Shown here in pieces: positions 51,239 to 59,738 of a DNA stretch of 64,000 nucleotides (the stretch's first letter is position 1; each line of letters starts with the position of its first letter). The notes under the pieces are model-generated. The model made no database searches. It was given only the letters and a program-made list of their open reading frames with translations, and had not been told where the DNA came from. The stretch is taken from positions 248,001 through 312,000 of the forward strand of contig NZ_VCBA01000004.1 in NCBI RefSeq assembly GCF_007995245.1, in the 5' to 3' direction. A program made the translations under genes and the position numbers. The stretch is from Tateyamaria sp. syn59 (GTDB lineage: Bacteria > Pseudomonadota > Alphaproteobacteria > Rhodobacterales > Rhodobacteraceae).

Positions 51239-51913
51239 TTATGTGGCTAGGCTGCCGCTCTTTTTCACGTGTTCGGCGTGCAGAGCGTTGACGGCGTCCA
51301 AAATCGACACGACGTGCCGCCCGGTCTCCGCTTCTATTGCTTCCCGATAAGGCGGCATGTTGGTGCATTCGAGGACGACGACATCCAAGTCTGGATGGGA
51401 TTTGACGAGTGCTTGCGCACCGGCGACCAAGTCTTGTCTCGACACATGCGCATCGAGCCGGGTCTGATTTTCGAGAATGGCGGTTGCAAAATGGCTGCCG
51501 TCCACACCTTGAATTGGGACAGCTTTGGGCACCCCTGCCGCGTCGAGATGGCCGGGCGTCAGAGACGCGGACGATATGGTCAGAATGCCCGGGTTGCGTC
51601 CCCTTGCCATGAGGCCTGGTATCAATTCCAACGCCGATGACACCACGGGAACACCCGTTTCCCGCTCTACCCGATCGCGCAGCAGGGTCAGGAAACCGCA
51701 GGTCGTGGTCAGGGCTGTGCAGCCTTGCGACACCAAATCCCGGCCCGCCGCAATAAACGCCTCTACCCACGGCTCGATATCGCTGCAGACAATGGCGTGC
51801 GGCGTCGCGCCGGGCACAACGGCGTAGGTGACCGGGAAGGTGAAGCTTTCCGGATTACCCACGTCCCCTAAAAACCGTGGGAAGGCCGTATCGAGCATCA
51901 GGATTCCGATCAT
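51239..51913 (-). CDS. Aspartate/glutamate/hydantoin racemase-family protein
   Basis: The 224-residue protein has the two-cysteine arrangement of PLP-independent racemases: Cys in ALTTTCGFLTLL and Cys in VVVLECTNMPPY, each placed to protonate one face of the substrate. The ILTISSASLTPGHLDAAG segment is also typical. It is divergent from an FAD D-amino acid oxidase-like gene and a TRAP transporter, so it probably interconverts the D- and L-forms of the imported compound. The ribosome site is weak. Confidence 0.82.
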   Translation of the reverse strand: MIGILMLDTAFPRFLGDVGNPESFTFPVTYAVVPGATPHAIVCSDIEPWVEAFIAAGRDLVSQGCTALTTTCGFLTLLRDRVERETGVPVVSSALELIPGLMARGRNPGILTISSASLTPGHLDAAGVPKAVPIQGVDGSHFATAILENQTRLDAHVSRQDLVAGAQALVKSHPDLDVVVLECTNMPPYREAIEAETGRHVVSILDAVNALHAEHVKKSGSLAT

Positions 51914-51936
51914 GACGGAACCAAGCCAGAGCGCGT

Positions 51937-51953
51937 GCCGCTTTTCAAGCGGC
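51937..51953. promoter_or_regulatory. Inverted repeat in the racemase/oxidase intergenic region
   Basis: GCCGCT-TTTCA-AGCGGC forms a 6-bp dyad 24 bases upstream of the racemase start. It could be an operator for the divergent genes; no local regulator gene is seen. Confidence 0.3.
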
Positions 51954-52104
51954 GCGGCATGGGCGCGAGGTGTCTGTCTGCACGTTCTGACGGCATATTT
52001 CGTAGGCGTCTCAAAGCGGCACTGAGTCCACGTCGCGGTCGGTTAACTATATGTTGACGTGTGGGATCACTGCGGCATTCTGCCGGAATGCAAGTGAGGA
52101 ACAG

Positions 52105-53343
52105 ATGACACGGCACGTTATTGTCATCGGCGCAGGGATCGTTGGGGCAAGCACCGCGATTTGGCTGCTGCGTGCCGGTCTTCGGGTTACGGTCATAGAT
52201 CGCATTGGCTGGGGCGGCGCGACGAGCCATGGCAATGGTGGGGTGCTGGCCGCCGCGGCCATGGTGCCGGTTACCGTTCCCGGTCTAACCCGCAAGGCAC
52301 CCAGCATGGTGTTTGATCCCGACGCGCCACTGTTTCTGCGCTGGCGATACCTGCCGCGCCTTTTGCCGTGGCTGACGAAGTACCTTTCCTTTGCCAACGA
52401 TGCCGCGACACGCCGAATTGCATCTGGTTTGGCACCGATTGTGACGGATGCCATCGCCCAGCATCGTGCGCTTGCGCAGGGCACAGCCGCTGCAACCTGG
52501 TTGGCCGATAGCGACTATTCCTATGCCTACCGGTCACGCGCGGACTTTGATGCCGATGCATACGCCTGGGATCTGCGCGCCCAACACGGGTTTGTGCCCG
52601 TTCTGCGAGAGGGGGAGGCCGCGCGGACCTATGCACCCAACTTGGCAGAAGACATCACGTGCATTGCGACGCTGAAGGATCATGGGTTTGTGCTGGATCC
52701 CGGCGGGTATGTTCAGGCTTTGGGTAAGGAAGTGGAGACCCTTGGAGGCGCGTTCCTACAGGCGTCTGTGCACGATTTCGAGCTTGTCGGTGGTACCTTT
52801 CGCGCTGTCCTGACCGACAAGGGGCCCGTTGCGGGCGATGCCGCGGTTTTGACAACCGGTGTATGGTCAAAACCGTTGATGCAGCGCCTTGGGATCAAGG
52901 TGCCGCTGGAAACTGAGCGGGGGTATCATATCATATTCAAAGGTGCCCGGGACGGACCCGATCACCCCATGATGCTGGCCGCGGGCAAGTTCGTGGCGAC
53001 GCCGATGCGCGACGGTGTGCGATGCGCAGGGATCCTTGAATTTGGCGGGCTTGAGGCTGGTCCATCAAAGGCCCCCTTCGATTTCCTGCGCCGCCACACC
53101 AAGGCCGCGTTCCCGAACATGACGTGGGAGGACGAGGTGGAATGGCAAGGGCATCGCCCTGCCCCCGCGGATTCCCTTCCCCTGATCGGAGAGGTGCGTG
53201 CCTCCCGCATCTTCACCGGCTTCGGCCATCACCATATCGGGCTGACCGGAGGGCCGAAAACGGGACGCCTTTTGGCGCAACTGATCGGCGGCGCGATGCC
53301 AAACCTTGATCTGACACCCTACGCACCGGCACGATTTGCATAA
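52105..53343 (+). CDS. FAD-dependent D-amino acid dehydrogenase-like oxidase
   Basis: The 412-residue protein has the FAD motif VIVIGAGIVGASTAIWLL near the N-terminus, a GGATSHGNGGVLAAAAMVPV region as in DadA-type proteins, and the C-terminal FGHHHIGLTGGPKTGRLLAQLI with the second FAD contact. DadA enzymes oxidise D-amino acids to keto acids with electrons going to quinone. ATG 52105 has GAGGA upstream and is preferred to an earlier ATG at 52051. It leads the TRAP genes by 33 bases. Confidence 0.9.
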   Translation: MTRHVIVIGAGIVGASTAIWLLRAGLRVTVIDRIGWGGATSHGNGGVLAAAAMVPVTVPGLTRKAPSMVFDPDAPLFLRWRYLPRLLPWLTKYLSFANDAATRRIASGLAPIVTDAIAQHRALAQGTAAATWLADSDYSYAYRSRADFDADAYAWDLRAQHGFVPVLREGEAARTYAPNLAEDITCIATLKDHGFVLDPGGYVQALGKEVETLGGAFLQASVHDFELVGGTFRAVLTDKGPVAGDAAVLTTGVWSKPLMQRLGIKVPLETERGYHIIFKGARDGPDHPMMLAAGKFVATPMRDGVRCAGILEFGGLEAGPSKAPFDFLRRHTKAAFPNMTWEDEVEWQGHRPAPADSLPLIGEVRASRIFTGFGHHHIGLTGGPKTGRLLAQLIGGAMPNLDLTPYAPARFA

Positions 53344-53376
53344 CACACATAACCAAAACCAGTAAGGGAGACCCTC

Positions 53377-54351
53377 ATGACACTTAAACTGACTATGACC
53401 GCGATTGCGCTTGCATCCGTCAGCTTGCCAGCGATGGCGCAGGAAAACTGGGACATGCCGTTGGCGTATTCCGCATCGAACTACCATTCGGAAAACGCCG
53501 CCGAGTTTGCCGCCTGCGTGACCGACGGCACCGGTGGCGCAATTTCAATTACCACGCATCCGGGCGGGTCGCTGTTTGGTGGCTCAGACATCAAACGTGC
53601 CATCCAGACCGGGCAGGTTCCGATTGGCGAACGGCTGTTGTCGGCCCATGCCAATGAAGACGCCGTATTCGCCTATGACAACGTGCCGTTTCTGGCGACC
53701 TCTTTCGACGATGCGGAAGCACTTGCCGAGATTGCGCGCCCCACCATTGAACAGGTGTTGGCGGAACAGAACCTGACGCTGCTCTATTCTGTCCCTTGGC
53801 CGCCCCAGGGCCTCTATTTCAAAAAGGAGGTCAACGCCGTCGCTGACATGGAGGGCGTCAAGTTCCGCTCGTATAACTCGACGACCGCGCGACTGGCCGA
53901 ACTGACCGGCATGCTGCCTGTCACAATCGAAGCCGCCGAAATCAGCCAGGCGTTTGCGACAGGGGTTGCGGAGTCGATGGTATCATCGGGGGCCACGGGC
54001 TATGACCGGAAAGTCTGGGAAAGCCTGTCGCACTTCTACGAGGTGAACGCCTGGTTGCCGCGCAACTCGATCATGGTGAATTCCGAAGTCTGGGCCGATG
54101 TCTCGGACGAGAACAAGGCGATCATTACTGGCTGCGCAGATGCCGCAGCCGCCGCGGGGCTTGAGAAAGCCATCGCATATACGCAGTTCACCATGGATGG
54201 CCTGGCCGCTGGCGGGATGAACGTTGGGCCAGCCAGCGACACGCTTGTCGAAGAACTGAAAGGCATTGGTGAGACGATGGCCGCAGAATGGCTGGAGACC
54301 GCAGGCGAAGAAGGTGCCGCGATCATCGAAGCGTTCAACGCCGCGAACTGA
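53377..54351 (+). CDS. dctP: TRAP transporter substrate-binding protein, DctP type
   Basis: The 324-residue secreted protein has a Sec signal peptide cut near AMAQ (residue 22). The DctP pattern is visible: LYSVPWPPQGLYFKKEVNAVADMEGVKFRSYNSTTARLAELTG, with the conserved arginine that contacts the ligand carboxylate. The gene follows the oxidase and precedes dctQM, so the ligand is probably an amino acid or its derivative. Confidence 0.93.
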   Translation: MTLKLTMTAIALASVSLPAMAQENWDMPLAYSASNYHSENAAEFAACVTDGTGGAISITTHPGGSLFGGSDIKRAIQTGQVPIGERLLSAHANEDAVFAYDNVPFLATSFDDAEALAEIARPTIEQVLAEQNLTLLYSVPWPPQGLYFKKEVNAVADMEGVKFRSYNSTTARLAELTGMLPVTIEAAEISQAFATGVAESMVSSGATGYDRKVWESLSHFYEVNAWLPRNSIMVNSEVWADVSDENKAIITGCADAAAAAGLEKAIAYTQFTMDGLAAGGMNVGPASDTLVEELKGIGETMAAEWLETAGEEGAAIIEAFNAAN

Positions 54352-54359
54352 TCGCGCAG

Positions 54360-54394
54360 CGGCGGCCCCGTCGAACATGCGGGGCCGCCGTTTT
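54360..54394 (+). terminator. Strong intercistronic hairpin after dctP
   Basis: CGGCGGCCCCG and CGGGGCCGCCG form a perfect 11-bp stem with a 9-base loop followed by TTTTC. It looks like a true terminator but sits inside the dctPQM operon, so partial read-through must supply the permease genes. Confidence 0.75.
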
Positions 54395-54423
54395 CAGACA
54401 AGCATTCAATCCGGAGGCCAGCC

Positions 54424-54945
54424 ATGGCGACGCTGCGGCGCATTCTCGATTTTCTCTACGGCCTCAGCGGTCTATGCGCCGCATTCTGCCTGATCGCCAT
54501 TCTTGGATTGATCGTGTTGCAAATGCTGGCCCGTTGGACGGGCGAAGTGTTCCCGGGCGCGCCGAACTACGCAGGCTACGCGATGGCGGCGGCCTCGTTC
54601 TTTGCCTTTGCCAATGCCCTTGGGCGCGGCGCGCATATCAGGGTGTCCATCCTGTTGAATGCTGTTCCGGTCAAAATCAAATACGCCATGGAGCTTTGGT
54701 GTTTCGGCTTGGGCACCGCCATTGCCGCCTACTTCACCTATTTCGCCTATGAGTTTGTCCATTTCTCGTGGCGGTTCAACGAGATCAGCCAAGGGCAGGA
54801 TGCCGTTCACCTGTGGATCCCGCAATCAGTGATGGTGATTGGCGGCGGGCTGCTGACACTCTGCCTGTGTGACAACCTGCTGCACCTGATTTTGCGGGGC
54901 GAGCATCGTGTGCTCCGCGACACTGTCGAAAGCCACGCAGAATGA
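54424..54945 (+). CDS. dctQ: TRAP transporter small permease, DctQ type
   Basis: The 173-residue protein has four hydrophobic helices and the normal DctQ length. The loop between helices two and three contains the R-G-A-H-I-R motif (ALGRGAHIRVSI) common in the family. It starts 30 bases after the hairpin and ends in an ATGA overlap with dctM. Confidence 0.92.
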   Translation: MATLRRILDFLYGLSGLCAAFCLIAILGLIVLQMLARWTGEVFPGAPNYAGYAMAAASFFAFANALGRGAHIRVSILLNAVPVKIKYAMELWCFGLGTAIAAYFTYFAYEFVHFSWRFNEISQGQDAVHLWIPQSVMVIGGGLLTLCLCDNLLHLILRGEHRVLRDTVESHAE

Positions 54946-56255
54946 CCGTTGTTTCCATCACTCTCATCTTGATCGCCGTCCTGTTCCTGTTGCTGGGCTC
55001 GGGCCTTTGGGTGGGCTTATCCTTGATCGGCGCGGCGTGGTTCGCCTCGGAATTCCTGACCACCAAAAACCTTCAGACGGGTGCCAACATGGTATCCGAG
55101 ATCTGGGCCTCGTCCTCGAGCTGGACCTTGACCGCCTTGCCCATGTTCATATGGATGGGCGAGATCCTGTTTCGGACGCGCTTGTCCGAGGACATGTTTC
55201 GCGGATTGTCGCCCTGGCTGGCGCGACTGCCGGGCGGATTGGTCCACACCAACATTGTGGGATGTACCGTTTTTGCCGCCGTATCCGGGTCGTCCGCTGC
55301 GACGCTCACGACGGTTGGCAAAATGTCGATCCCGGAACTGCGCGCGCGCGACTATCCCGAACATATGGTGATCGGCACCCTGGCGGGCGCGGCCACGCTG
55401 GGCCTGATGATCCCGCCATCGCTCGCCCTGATCGTCTATGGCGTGACCGTCAATGAAAGCATCACCAAGCTGTTCTTTGCAGGTGTTTTTCCCGGACTGA
55501 TCCTGGCGCTGATGTTCATGGCCTATGTGGCTATCGTGTCCAAAACATCCCGAACCTGGAACCCGAAGGTCGAAACAGGGATGGGATTTGCCGAAAAGCT
55601 GCGCAACTCGCGGTTCCTGATCCCCGTCTTTGCCCTGATCCTTGTGGTGATTGGTTCCATGTATATGGGCTATGCAACCGCAACCGAAGCGTCAGCGATC
55701 GGGGTCATTGGTGCGCTGCTGCTGGCGGCGTCTCAGCGCTCGCTCACCTGGGGCAGCTTCAAAGCCTCGCTGATGGGGGCGATGCGGACGTCGGCCATGA
55801 TTGCACTCATTCTGGCGGGCGCTGCATTCCTGAAACAATCCATGGGCTTTACTGGTATTCCTCGGGCTTTGGCCGACTGGATCGCGGTTCTGGAACTCAG
55901 CCGTTTCCAACTGCTAATGGCGCTTTTGGTATTCTACATCATCCTCGGCATGTTCCTGGACGGCATCTCGGCTGTGGTGCTCACCATGGCCGTGGTCGAG
56001 CCTATGGTCCGTGACGCGGGCATTGATCTGATCTGGTTCGGGATCTTCGTTGTTGTGGTTGTCGAAATGGCGCAGATCACGCCACCCATCGGGTTTAACC
56101 TGTTCGTGCTGCAGGGCATGACGAACCACGAAATGGGATACATCACCAAAGCAGCTTTGCCGATGTTCCTGATCATGGTGTTGATGGTCTTTGTGCTGAT
56201 CGCGGTCCCAGACATCGCCACATGGTTGCCGGACAACATTCGACAAAGCCCGTGA
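54942..56255 (+). CDS. dctM: TRAP transporter large permease, DctM type
   Basis: The 437-residue protein has about 12 helices with DctM signatures SGSSAATLTTVGKMSIPEL, IPPSLALIVYGVTVNESITKLFFAGVFPG and ITPPIGFNLFVLQGM, where sodium and substrate are thought to pass. It completes the dctPQM set that follows the D-amino acid oxidase-like gene. The operon ends soon after; GGAATGA and TCATTCC at 56326-56349 could form a weak terminator. Confidence 0.95.
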   Translation: MTVVSITLILIAVLFLLLGSGLWVGLSLIGAAWFASEFLTTKNLQTGANMVSEIWASSSSWTLTALPMFIWMGEILFRTRLSEDMFRGLSPWLARLPGGLVHTNIVGCTVFAAVSGSSAATLTTVGKMSIPELRARDYPEHMVIGTLAGAATLGLMIPPSLALIVYGVTVNESITKLFFAGVFPGLILALMFMAYVAIVSKTSRTWNPKVETGMGFAEKLRNSRFLIPVFALILVVIGSMYMGYATATEASAIGVIGALLLAASQRSLTWGSFKASLMGAMRTSAMIALILAGAAFLKQSMGFTGIPRALADWIAVLELSRFQLLMALLVFYIILGMFLDGISAVVLTMAVVEPMVRDAGIDLIWFGIFVVVVVEMAQITPPIGFNLFVLQGMTNHEMGYITKAALPMFLIMVLMVFVLIAVPDIATWLPDNIRQSP

Positions 56256-56665
56256 GGAATTTGCTGTCTGACCGACAACTCCTTCGAAGCTTTTCCCACC
56301 GTCGAATGGCCTCGCAGTTGCGCCCGGAATGACGCTGACCGTTCATTCCTCTCTTGGCCAGATCTGCCGGACCGACCGACCACTACAGTTTCTCAGTTTC
56401 TGCGCGCAACTTGGTTGAATTCGCGACACCCAAACTTAACAAAAATCTCGATCCTCAAATCGCGCCTTGAGAAAGAACGAGCGTGCACATGATTGCGGCG
56501 AATTTGGATTTTGTCCTGTGTTCCGAAATACAGCTTGCCCGATCTGTGATATGAAGGCACGCCAGAATCTCATGTTTTCTGGTCACGACAATCCTGCGCG
56601 CGCGCAAACACAATGCGCGACACGCAGACATCGCCTTTCCGAGCGAGTGTAGCCCCGCGTGACCG
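56256..56665. other. 410-base region without a gene, between dctM and DUF1150
   Basis: Both flanking genes end here (convergent). Apart from a weak hairpin (GGAATGA/TCATTCC, 56326-56349) and the stem at 56653-56685 near the DUF1150 stop, I see no gene. It is less GC-rich than the surroundings. Confidence 0.5.
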
Positions 56666-56685
56666 CTAGTGAAGCGGTTGCGGGG
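56653..56685 (-). terminator. Hairpin over the DUF1150 stop codon
   Basis: CCCCGC (56653-56658) pairs with GCGGGG (56680-56685), and ACCGCT with AGCGGT inside it. The stop codon TAG lies in the loop region. No T-tract follows, so it may block RNA decay instead of ending transcription. Confidence 0.4.
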
Positions 56686-56890
56686 CGTAGTCGTGCTGCC
56701 GCGCCAAAGCGAACGCCAGTTTGCGGTCGGCAACCAGCGCCAGTTGCTGTCCTTCGGCATCGTGGACGGCAAAAAGCTGGTCAAGCCCTTCGGCCTGCTC
56801 CTGCACTTCTTGGGGAAGTGCCTCTACATCAATGGCTTTGACATAGACCATCCGGCCCACATCGGCGTTCAAATCAAAGGGTGTGTTCAT
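56666..56890 (-). CDS. DUF1150 family protein
   Basis: The 74-residue protein carries the DUF1150 core: VGRMVYVKAIDVEALPQEVQEQ, then LFAVHDAEGQQLALVADRKLAFALARQHDYAPQ. It lies three bases after an Hsp20 gene, the arrangement found in many alphaproteobacteria, which indicates a shared heat-shock role. Function is unknown. Confidence 0.9.
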   Translation of the reverse strand: MNTPFDLNADVGRMVYVKAIDVEALPQEVQEQAEGLDQLFAVHDAEGQQLALVADRKLAFALARQHDYAPQPLH

Positions 56891-56893
56891 GAC

Positions 56894-57304
56894 TTATCCT
56901 TTCCGAATGTTGATCGTCTGGACGATTGTTTCGGGCTTGGCCTGCGTCAGATCGACATGCAGGAGACCGTTTTCCATCACAGCTTCTCCGACCTCAACGC
57001 CGTCAGCGAGCACAAAGCTCCGTTGAAATTGCCGAGCGGCAATGCCGCGGTGCAGAAATACACGCTCCTGCGTGTCTTCGCCCTGCCGGCCACGAATGAC
57101 CAGTTGGCGGTCTTCCACAGTGATCGACAGGTCATTTTCGGCAAATCCGGCAACGGCCAGGGTGATCCGGTAAGAATGGTCCGAGGTCTGCTCAATATTG
57201 AACGGCGGATAGCCTTCGGCGCTTTTCGCGGTGCGTTCCAGCAGCCGTTCCAGTTGCTCGAACCCCAGCATATGGGGGTATGAGGCAAGGGTCATCTTCG
57301 TCAT
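56894..57304 (-). CDS. Small heat shock protein, Hsp20/IbpA family
   Basis: The 136-residue chaperone has an alpha-crystallin domain: PPFNIEQTSDHSYRITLAVAGFAENDLSITVEDRQLVIRGRQ and the C-terminal GLLHVDL. It holds unfolded proteins for refolding. Start ATG 57304 (MTKMTLASYPHMLGFEQLE) has AAAGGA upstream; an in-frame extension to 57325 is possible. It is co-transcribed with DUF1150. A heat-shock promoter candidate and a leader hairpin lie upstream. Confidence 0.94.
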   Translation of the reverse strand: MTKMTLASYPHMLGFEQLERLLERTAKSAEGYPPFNIEQTSDHSYRITLAVAGFAENDLSITVEDRQLVIRGRQGEDTQERVFLHRGIAARQFQRSFVLADGVEVGEAVMENGLLHVDLTQAKPETIVQTINIRKG

Positions 57305-57335
57305 GCGACACGTCCTTTTGGTCAAGCGACAGTCA

Positions 57336-57400
57336 GTACCCGCCCCTGCGTGCGGCGACGGGTACGATAAATATGGGCAGAAACCTTGGCCGGAACAAGG
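57336..57400 (-). promoter_or_regulatory. RpoH-like promoter and leader hairpin of hsp20
   Basis: On the minus strand CTTG (57397-57400), an 18-base spacer and CCCATATTT match a heat-shock sigma-32 promoter. Downstream in the leader, GTACCCG and CGGGTAC (57336-57365) form a stem that precedes the start codon and may act as a thermosensor. Confidence 0.5.
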
Positions 57401-57409
57401 TCTAGGCGT

Positions 57410-57425
57410 ATCGCAGCGTTGCGAT
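57410..57425. promoter_or_regulatory. Inverted repeat between hsp20 and the DUF465 gene
   Basis: ATCGCA-GCGT-TGCGAT is a perfect 6-bp dyad in the divergent region. It could be an operator; no candidate protein is in the window. Confidence 0.3.
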
Positions 57426-57461
57426 TATATTAAAGGCTCCGCAATTGCTTGGAATCGCGCC

Positions 57462-57686
57462 ATGAATGCACCTTCGGACATCTCCATGAAGACGGATGAG
57501 GTGTTGCGCGTTGAGCTTGAGGTGTTCCGGCGTGAGCATCGGGACCTGGACGAAGCGATCCTGGCCCTGCAGGAGAAAGCCACAGGCGACCAGCTGACCA
57601 TCCGGCGGCTGAAGAAGAAAAAGCTGATGCTGAAGGACAAAATCGCGCTCATCGAGGATCGGCTGACCCCAGACATCATCGCCTGA
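57462..57686 (+). CDS. DUF465 (YdcH-like) protein
   Basis: The 74-residue helical protein has the DUF465 pattern LEVFRREHRDLDEAILALQ and the basic QLTIRRLKKKKLMLKDKIALIEDRLTP. It forms an antiparallel helical hairpin. Met at 57462 or at 57486 could start it; neither has a clear ribosome site. It is divergent from hsp20 and convergent with the next gene, just before purE. Confidence 0.85.
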   Translation: MNAPSDISMKTDEVLRVELEVFRREHRDLDEAILALQEKATGDQLTIRRLKKKKLMLKDKIALIEDRLTPDIIA

Positions 57687-58046
57687 TCAATCAGCACGTG
57701 TGAGCGCGCGCCAGCCGTCTTCATCCACTGATCTGAGCCGCGCAAGAGCCCGTTCTGCATCTGCACGCAGCGTCTCCTTGCTCTGATCTTTGATCGTGTT
57801 GATATCCGCGACCAGTTTGTCGATCTCCGGCAGATCCGTTTTGGTTGCTTTTGCCAAGATCTGAAGCGCATCGAGCACTTTGCCCAATTGGGTGCCGTAG
57901 CTGGCCACGTCGGTATGGATCTTGGCCTCGATCTCGGGCGCGCCAGCGATGTCCGGCGATAGGATGCGCGGGACGATTTCCTGGGTCACATCGCCGGAAA
58001 AGGGCGCACGGAACATGGGCGCCCAGACGTCGAAGGGGGTCATCAT
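57687..58046 (-). CDS. Conserved hypothetical helical protein
   Basis: The 119-residue protein starts at ATG 58046 with AGGAG eight bases upstream. After PFDVWAPMFRAPFSGDVTQEIVPRILSPD there is a long helical part (DVASYGTQLGKVLDALQILAKATK, KLVADINTIKDQSKETLRADAERALARLRS) with a heptad tendency. No enzyme motif is seen. It could be a phasin-like or scaffold protein. Confidence 0.7.
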   Translation of the reverse strand: MMTPFDVWAPMFRAPFSGDVTQEIVPRILSPDIAGAPEIEAKIHTDVASYGTQLGKVLDALQILAKATKTDLPEIDKLVADINTIKDQSKETLRADAERALARLRSVDEDGWRALTRAD

Positions 58047-58183
58047 GGTCAAATCTCCTGTGATCAATATCGCCAGCTTTGCCGCAGCGCAGCATAGTGT
58101 CAAATGAAACACCGGTCCTGCCCATTGCCCCACAGACTGATCTGGCTATAGTGCGCGCTTTCTGACCTTGAAGGCCGCACGAC

Positions 58184-58678
58184 ATGACCCAACCCCCTGC
58201 CCCCGTTGGCATTATCATGGGCAGCCAGTCCGACTGGCCCACGATGCGCGAGGCCGCCGAGATGCTGGATGCGCTTGAGGTACCCTATGAGACGCGGATC
58301 GTGTCGGCGCATCGCACTCCGGATCGGTTGTGGGACTATGGCAAGACGGCAGTAGACCGGGGCCTAAAGGTGATTATCGCGGGCGCGGGCGGTGCGGCGC
58401 ATTTGCCGGGTATGATGGCATCCAAAACGCGGGTACCTGTTATCGGTGTGCCGGTACAGACCAAAGCGCTGAGCGGCGTCGATAGCCTTTATTCCATCCT
58501 GCAGATGCCTCGGGGGTTTCCTGTGGCGACCATGGCCATCGGGGCTGCGGGAGCCGCCAATGCTGGCCTGATGGCGGCGGGTATTCTGGCAGTGTCCGAC
58601 GACGCACTGGCCGCGCGACTTGAGGCGTGGCGCGAGGCGCTATCGGCGTCCATCCCAGAGGTGCCCAGCGATGACTGA
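58184..58678 (+). CDS. purE: 5-(carboxyamino)imidazole ribonucleotide mutase
   Basis: The 164-residue enzyme of purine synthesis has the PurE motifs [24 protein letters not shown] and [27 protein letters not shown], with the catalytic His in SAHR. It converts N5-CAIR to CAIR. It overlaps purK by eight bases, the usual operon order. Confidence 0.97.
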   Translation: MTQPPAPVGIIMGSQSDWPTMREAAEMLDALEVPYETRIVSAHRTPDRLWDYGKTAVDRGLKVIIAGAGGAAHLPGMMASKTRVPVIGVPVQTKALSGVDSLYSILQMPRGFPVATMAIGAAGAANAGLMAAGILAVSDDALAARLEAWREALSASIPEVPSDD

Positions 58679-59738
58679 ACCGCTGGCACCGGGCGCGACC
58701 ATCGGCATCCTGGGTGGCGGCCAATTGGGCCGCATGCTGTCCGTGGCCGCCAACCGTTTGGGCTTTCGCACGCATATCTTCGACCCGTCAGATCTGCCGC
58801 CCGCAGGCGATGTGGCGCATCTGGTGACCACCGCGCCCTACGAGGACAGCGATGCGCTTTTCGCCTTTGCCACCACAGTCGATGTGGTCACCTACGAGTT
58901 CGAAAATATCCCAACCCTGACGCTGGACGCGCTGGAAGACCATGCGCCGATCCGGCCGGGGCGCGAAGCGCTGCGAGTCAGCCAGGACCGTCTGGTGGAG
59001 AAGGAGTTTCTGCAAGGGCTGGGACTTAAGACAGCGCCATTTGCCGATGTGCCGGACATGGCCGCGCTGGCCACGGCCCTGCCTCAGATCGGCGCGCCCG
59101 CCATCCTGAAGACGCGGCGCTTTGGGTATGATGGCAAGGGACAGGCCCGGATCATGGACCCGACCGGGGCGGAGACGGCGCTGGCCGAGATGCAGGGCGC
59201 GCCCGCAATTCTAGAAGGGTTCGTGGAATTCAGCCATGAGGTGTCTGTTATTGCAGCGCGTGGCGCAGACGGGTCGGTCGCCTGCTTTGATCCCGGAGAG
59301 AATGTGCACCGCGACGGCATCTTGCACACCACGACAGTGCCTGCACGGCTGAGTGCCAGCCAACGGACAGATGCGGTCTTGCTGGCCGCCAACATCCTGA
59401 ATGCGCTGGACTATGTAGGCGTGCTTGGCGTTGAGCTGTTTGTCACGGCGCAGGGCCTGATCGTGAACGAGATCGCCCCGCGCGTTCATAACTCTGGCCA
59501 CTGGACACAAAATGGCTGTGTCGTGGACCAGTTTGAACAGCATATCCGCGCGGTCGCCGGTTGGCCGCTGGGCGACGGCAAGCGGCATGCGGATGTGGTG
59601 ATGGAGAACCTGATCGGCGACGATATGGACCGTGTATCGGAGCTTGCGAAAGAGCCTGCGGCGGCCCTGCATCTTTATGGCAAGGCCGAAGCGCGGCCCG
59701 GTCGCAAGATGGGCCACGTGAACCGCGTGGTCGGTTAG
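58671..59738 (+). CDS. purK: 5-(carboxyamino)imidazole ribonucleotide synthase
   Basis: The 355-residue ATP-grasp enzyme makes N5-CAIR from AIR, bicarbonate and [15 protein letters not shown] opens it, [19 protein letters not shown] and the C-terminal [14 protein letters not shown] carry the ATP-grasp residues. It starts inside purE (ATGACTGA) and ends four bases into the convergent PhnM-like gene. Confidence 0.97.
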   Translation: MTEPLAPGATIGILGGGQLGRMLSVAANRLGFRTHIFDPSDLPPAGDVAHLVTTAPYEDSDALFAFATTVDVVTYEFENIPTLTLDALEDHAPIRPGREALRVSQDRLVEKEFLQGLGLKTAPFADVPDMAALATALPQIGAPAILKTRRFGYDGKGQARIMDPTGAETALAEMQGAPAILEGFVEFSHEVSVIAARGADGSVACFDPGENVHRDGILHTTTVPARLSASQRTDAVLLAANILNALDYVGVLGVELFVTAQGLIVNEIAPRVHNSGHWTQNGCVVDQFEQHIRAVAGWPLGDGKRHADVVMENLIGDDMDRVSELAKEPAAALHLYGKAEARPGRKMGHVNRVVG

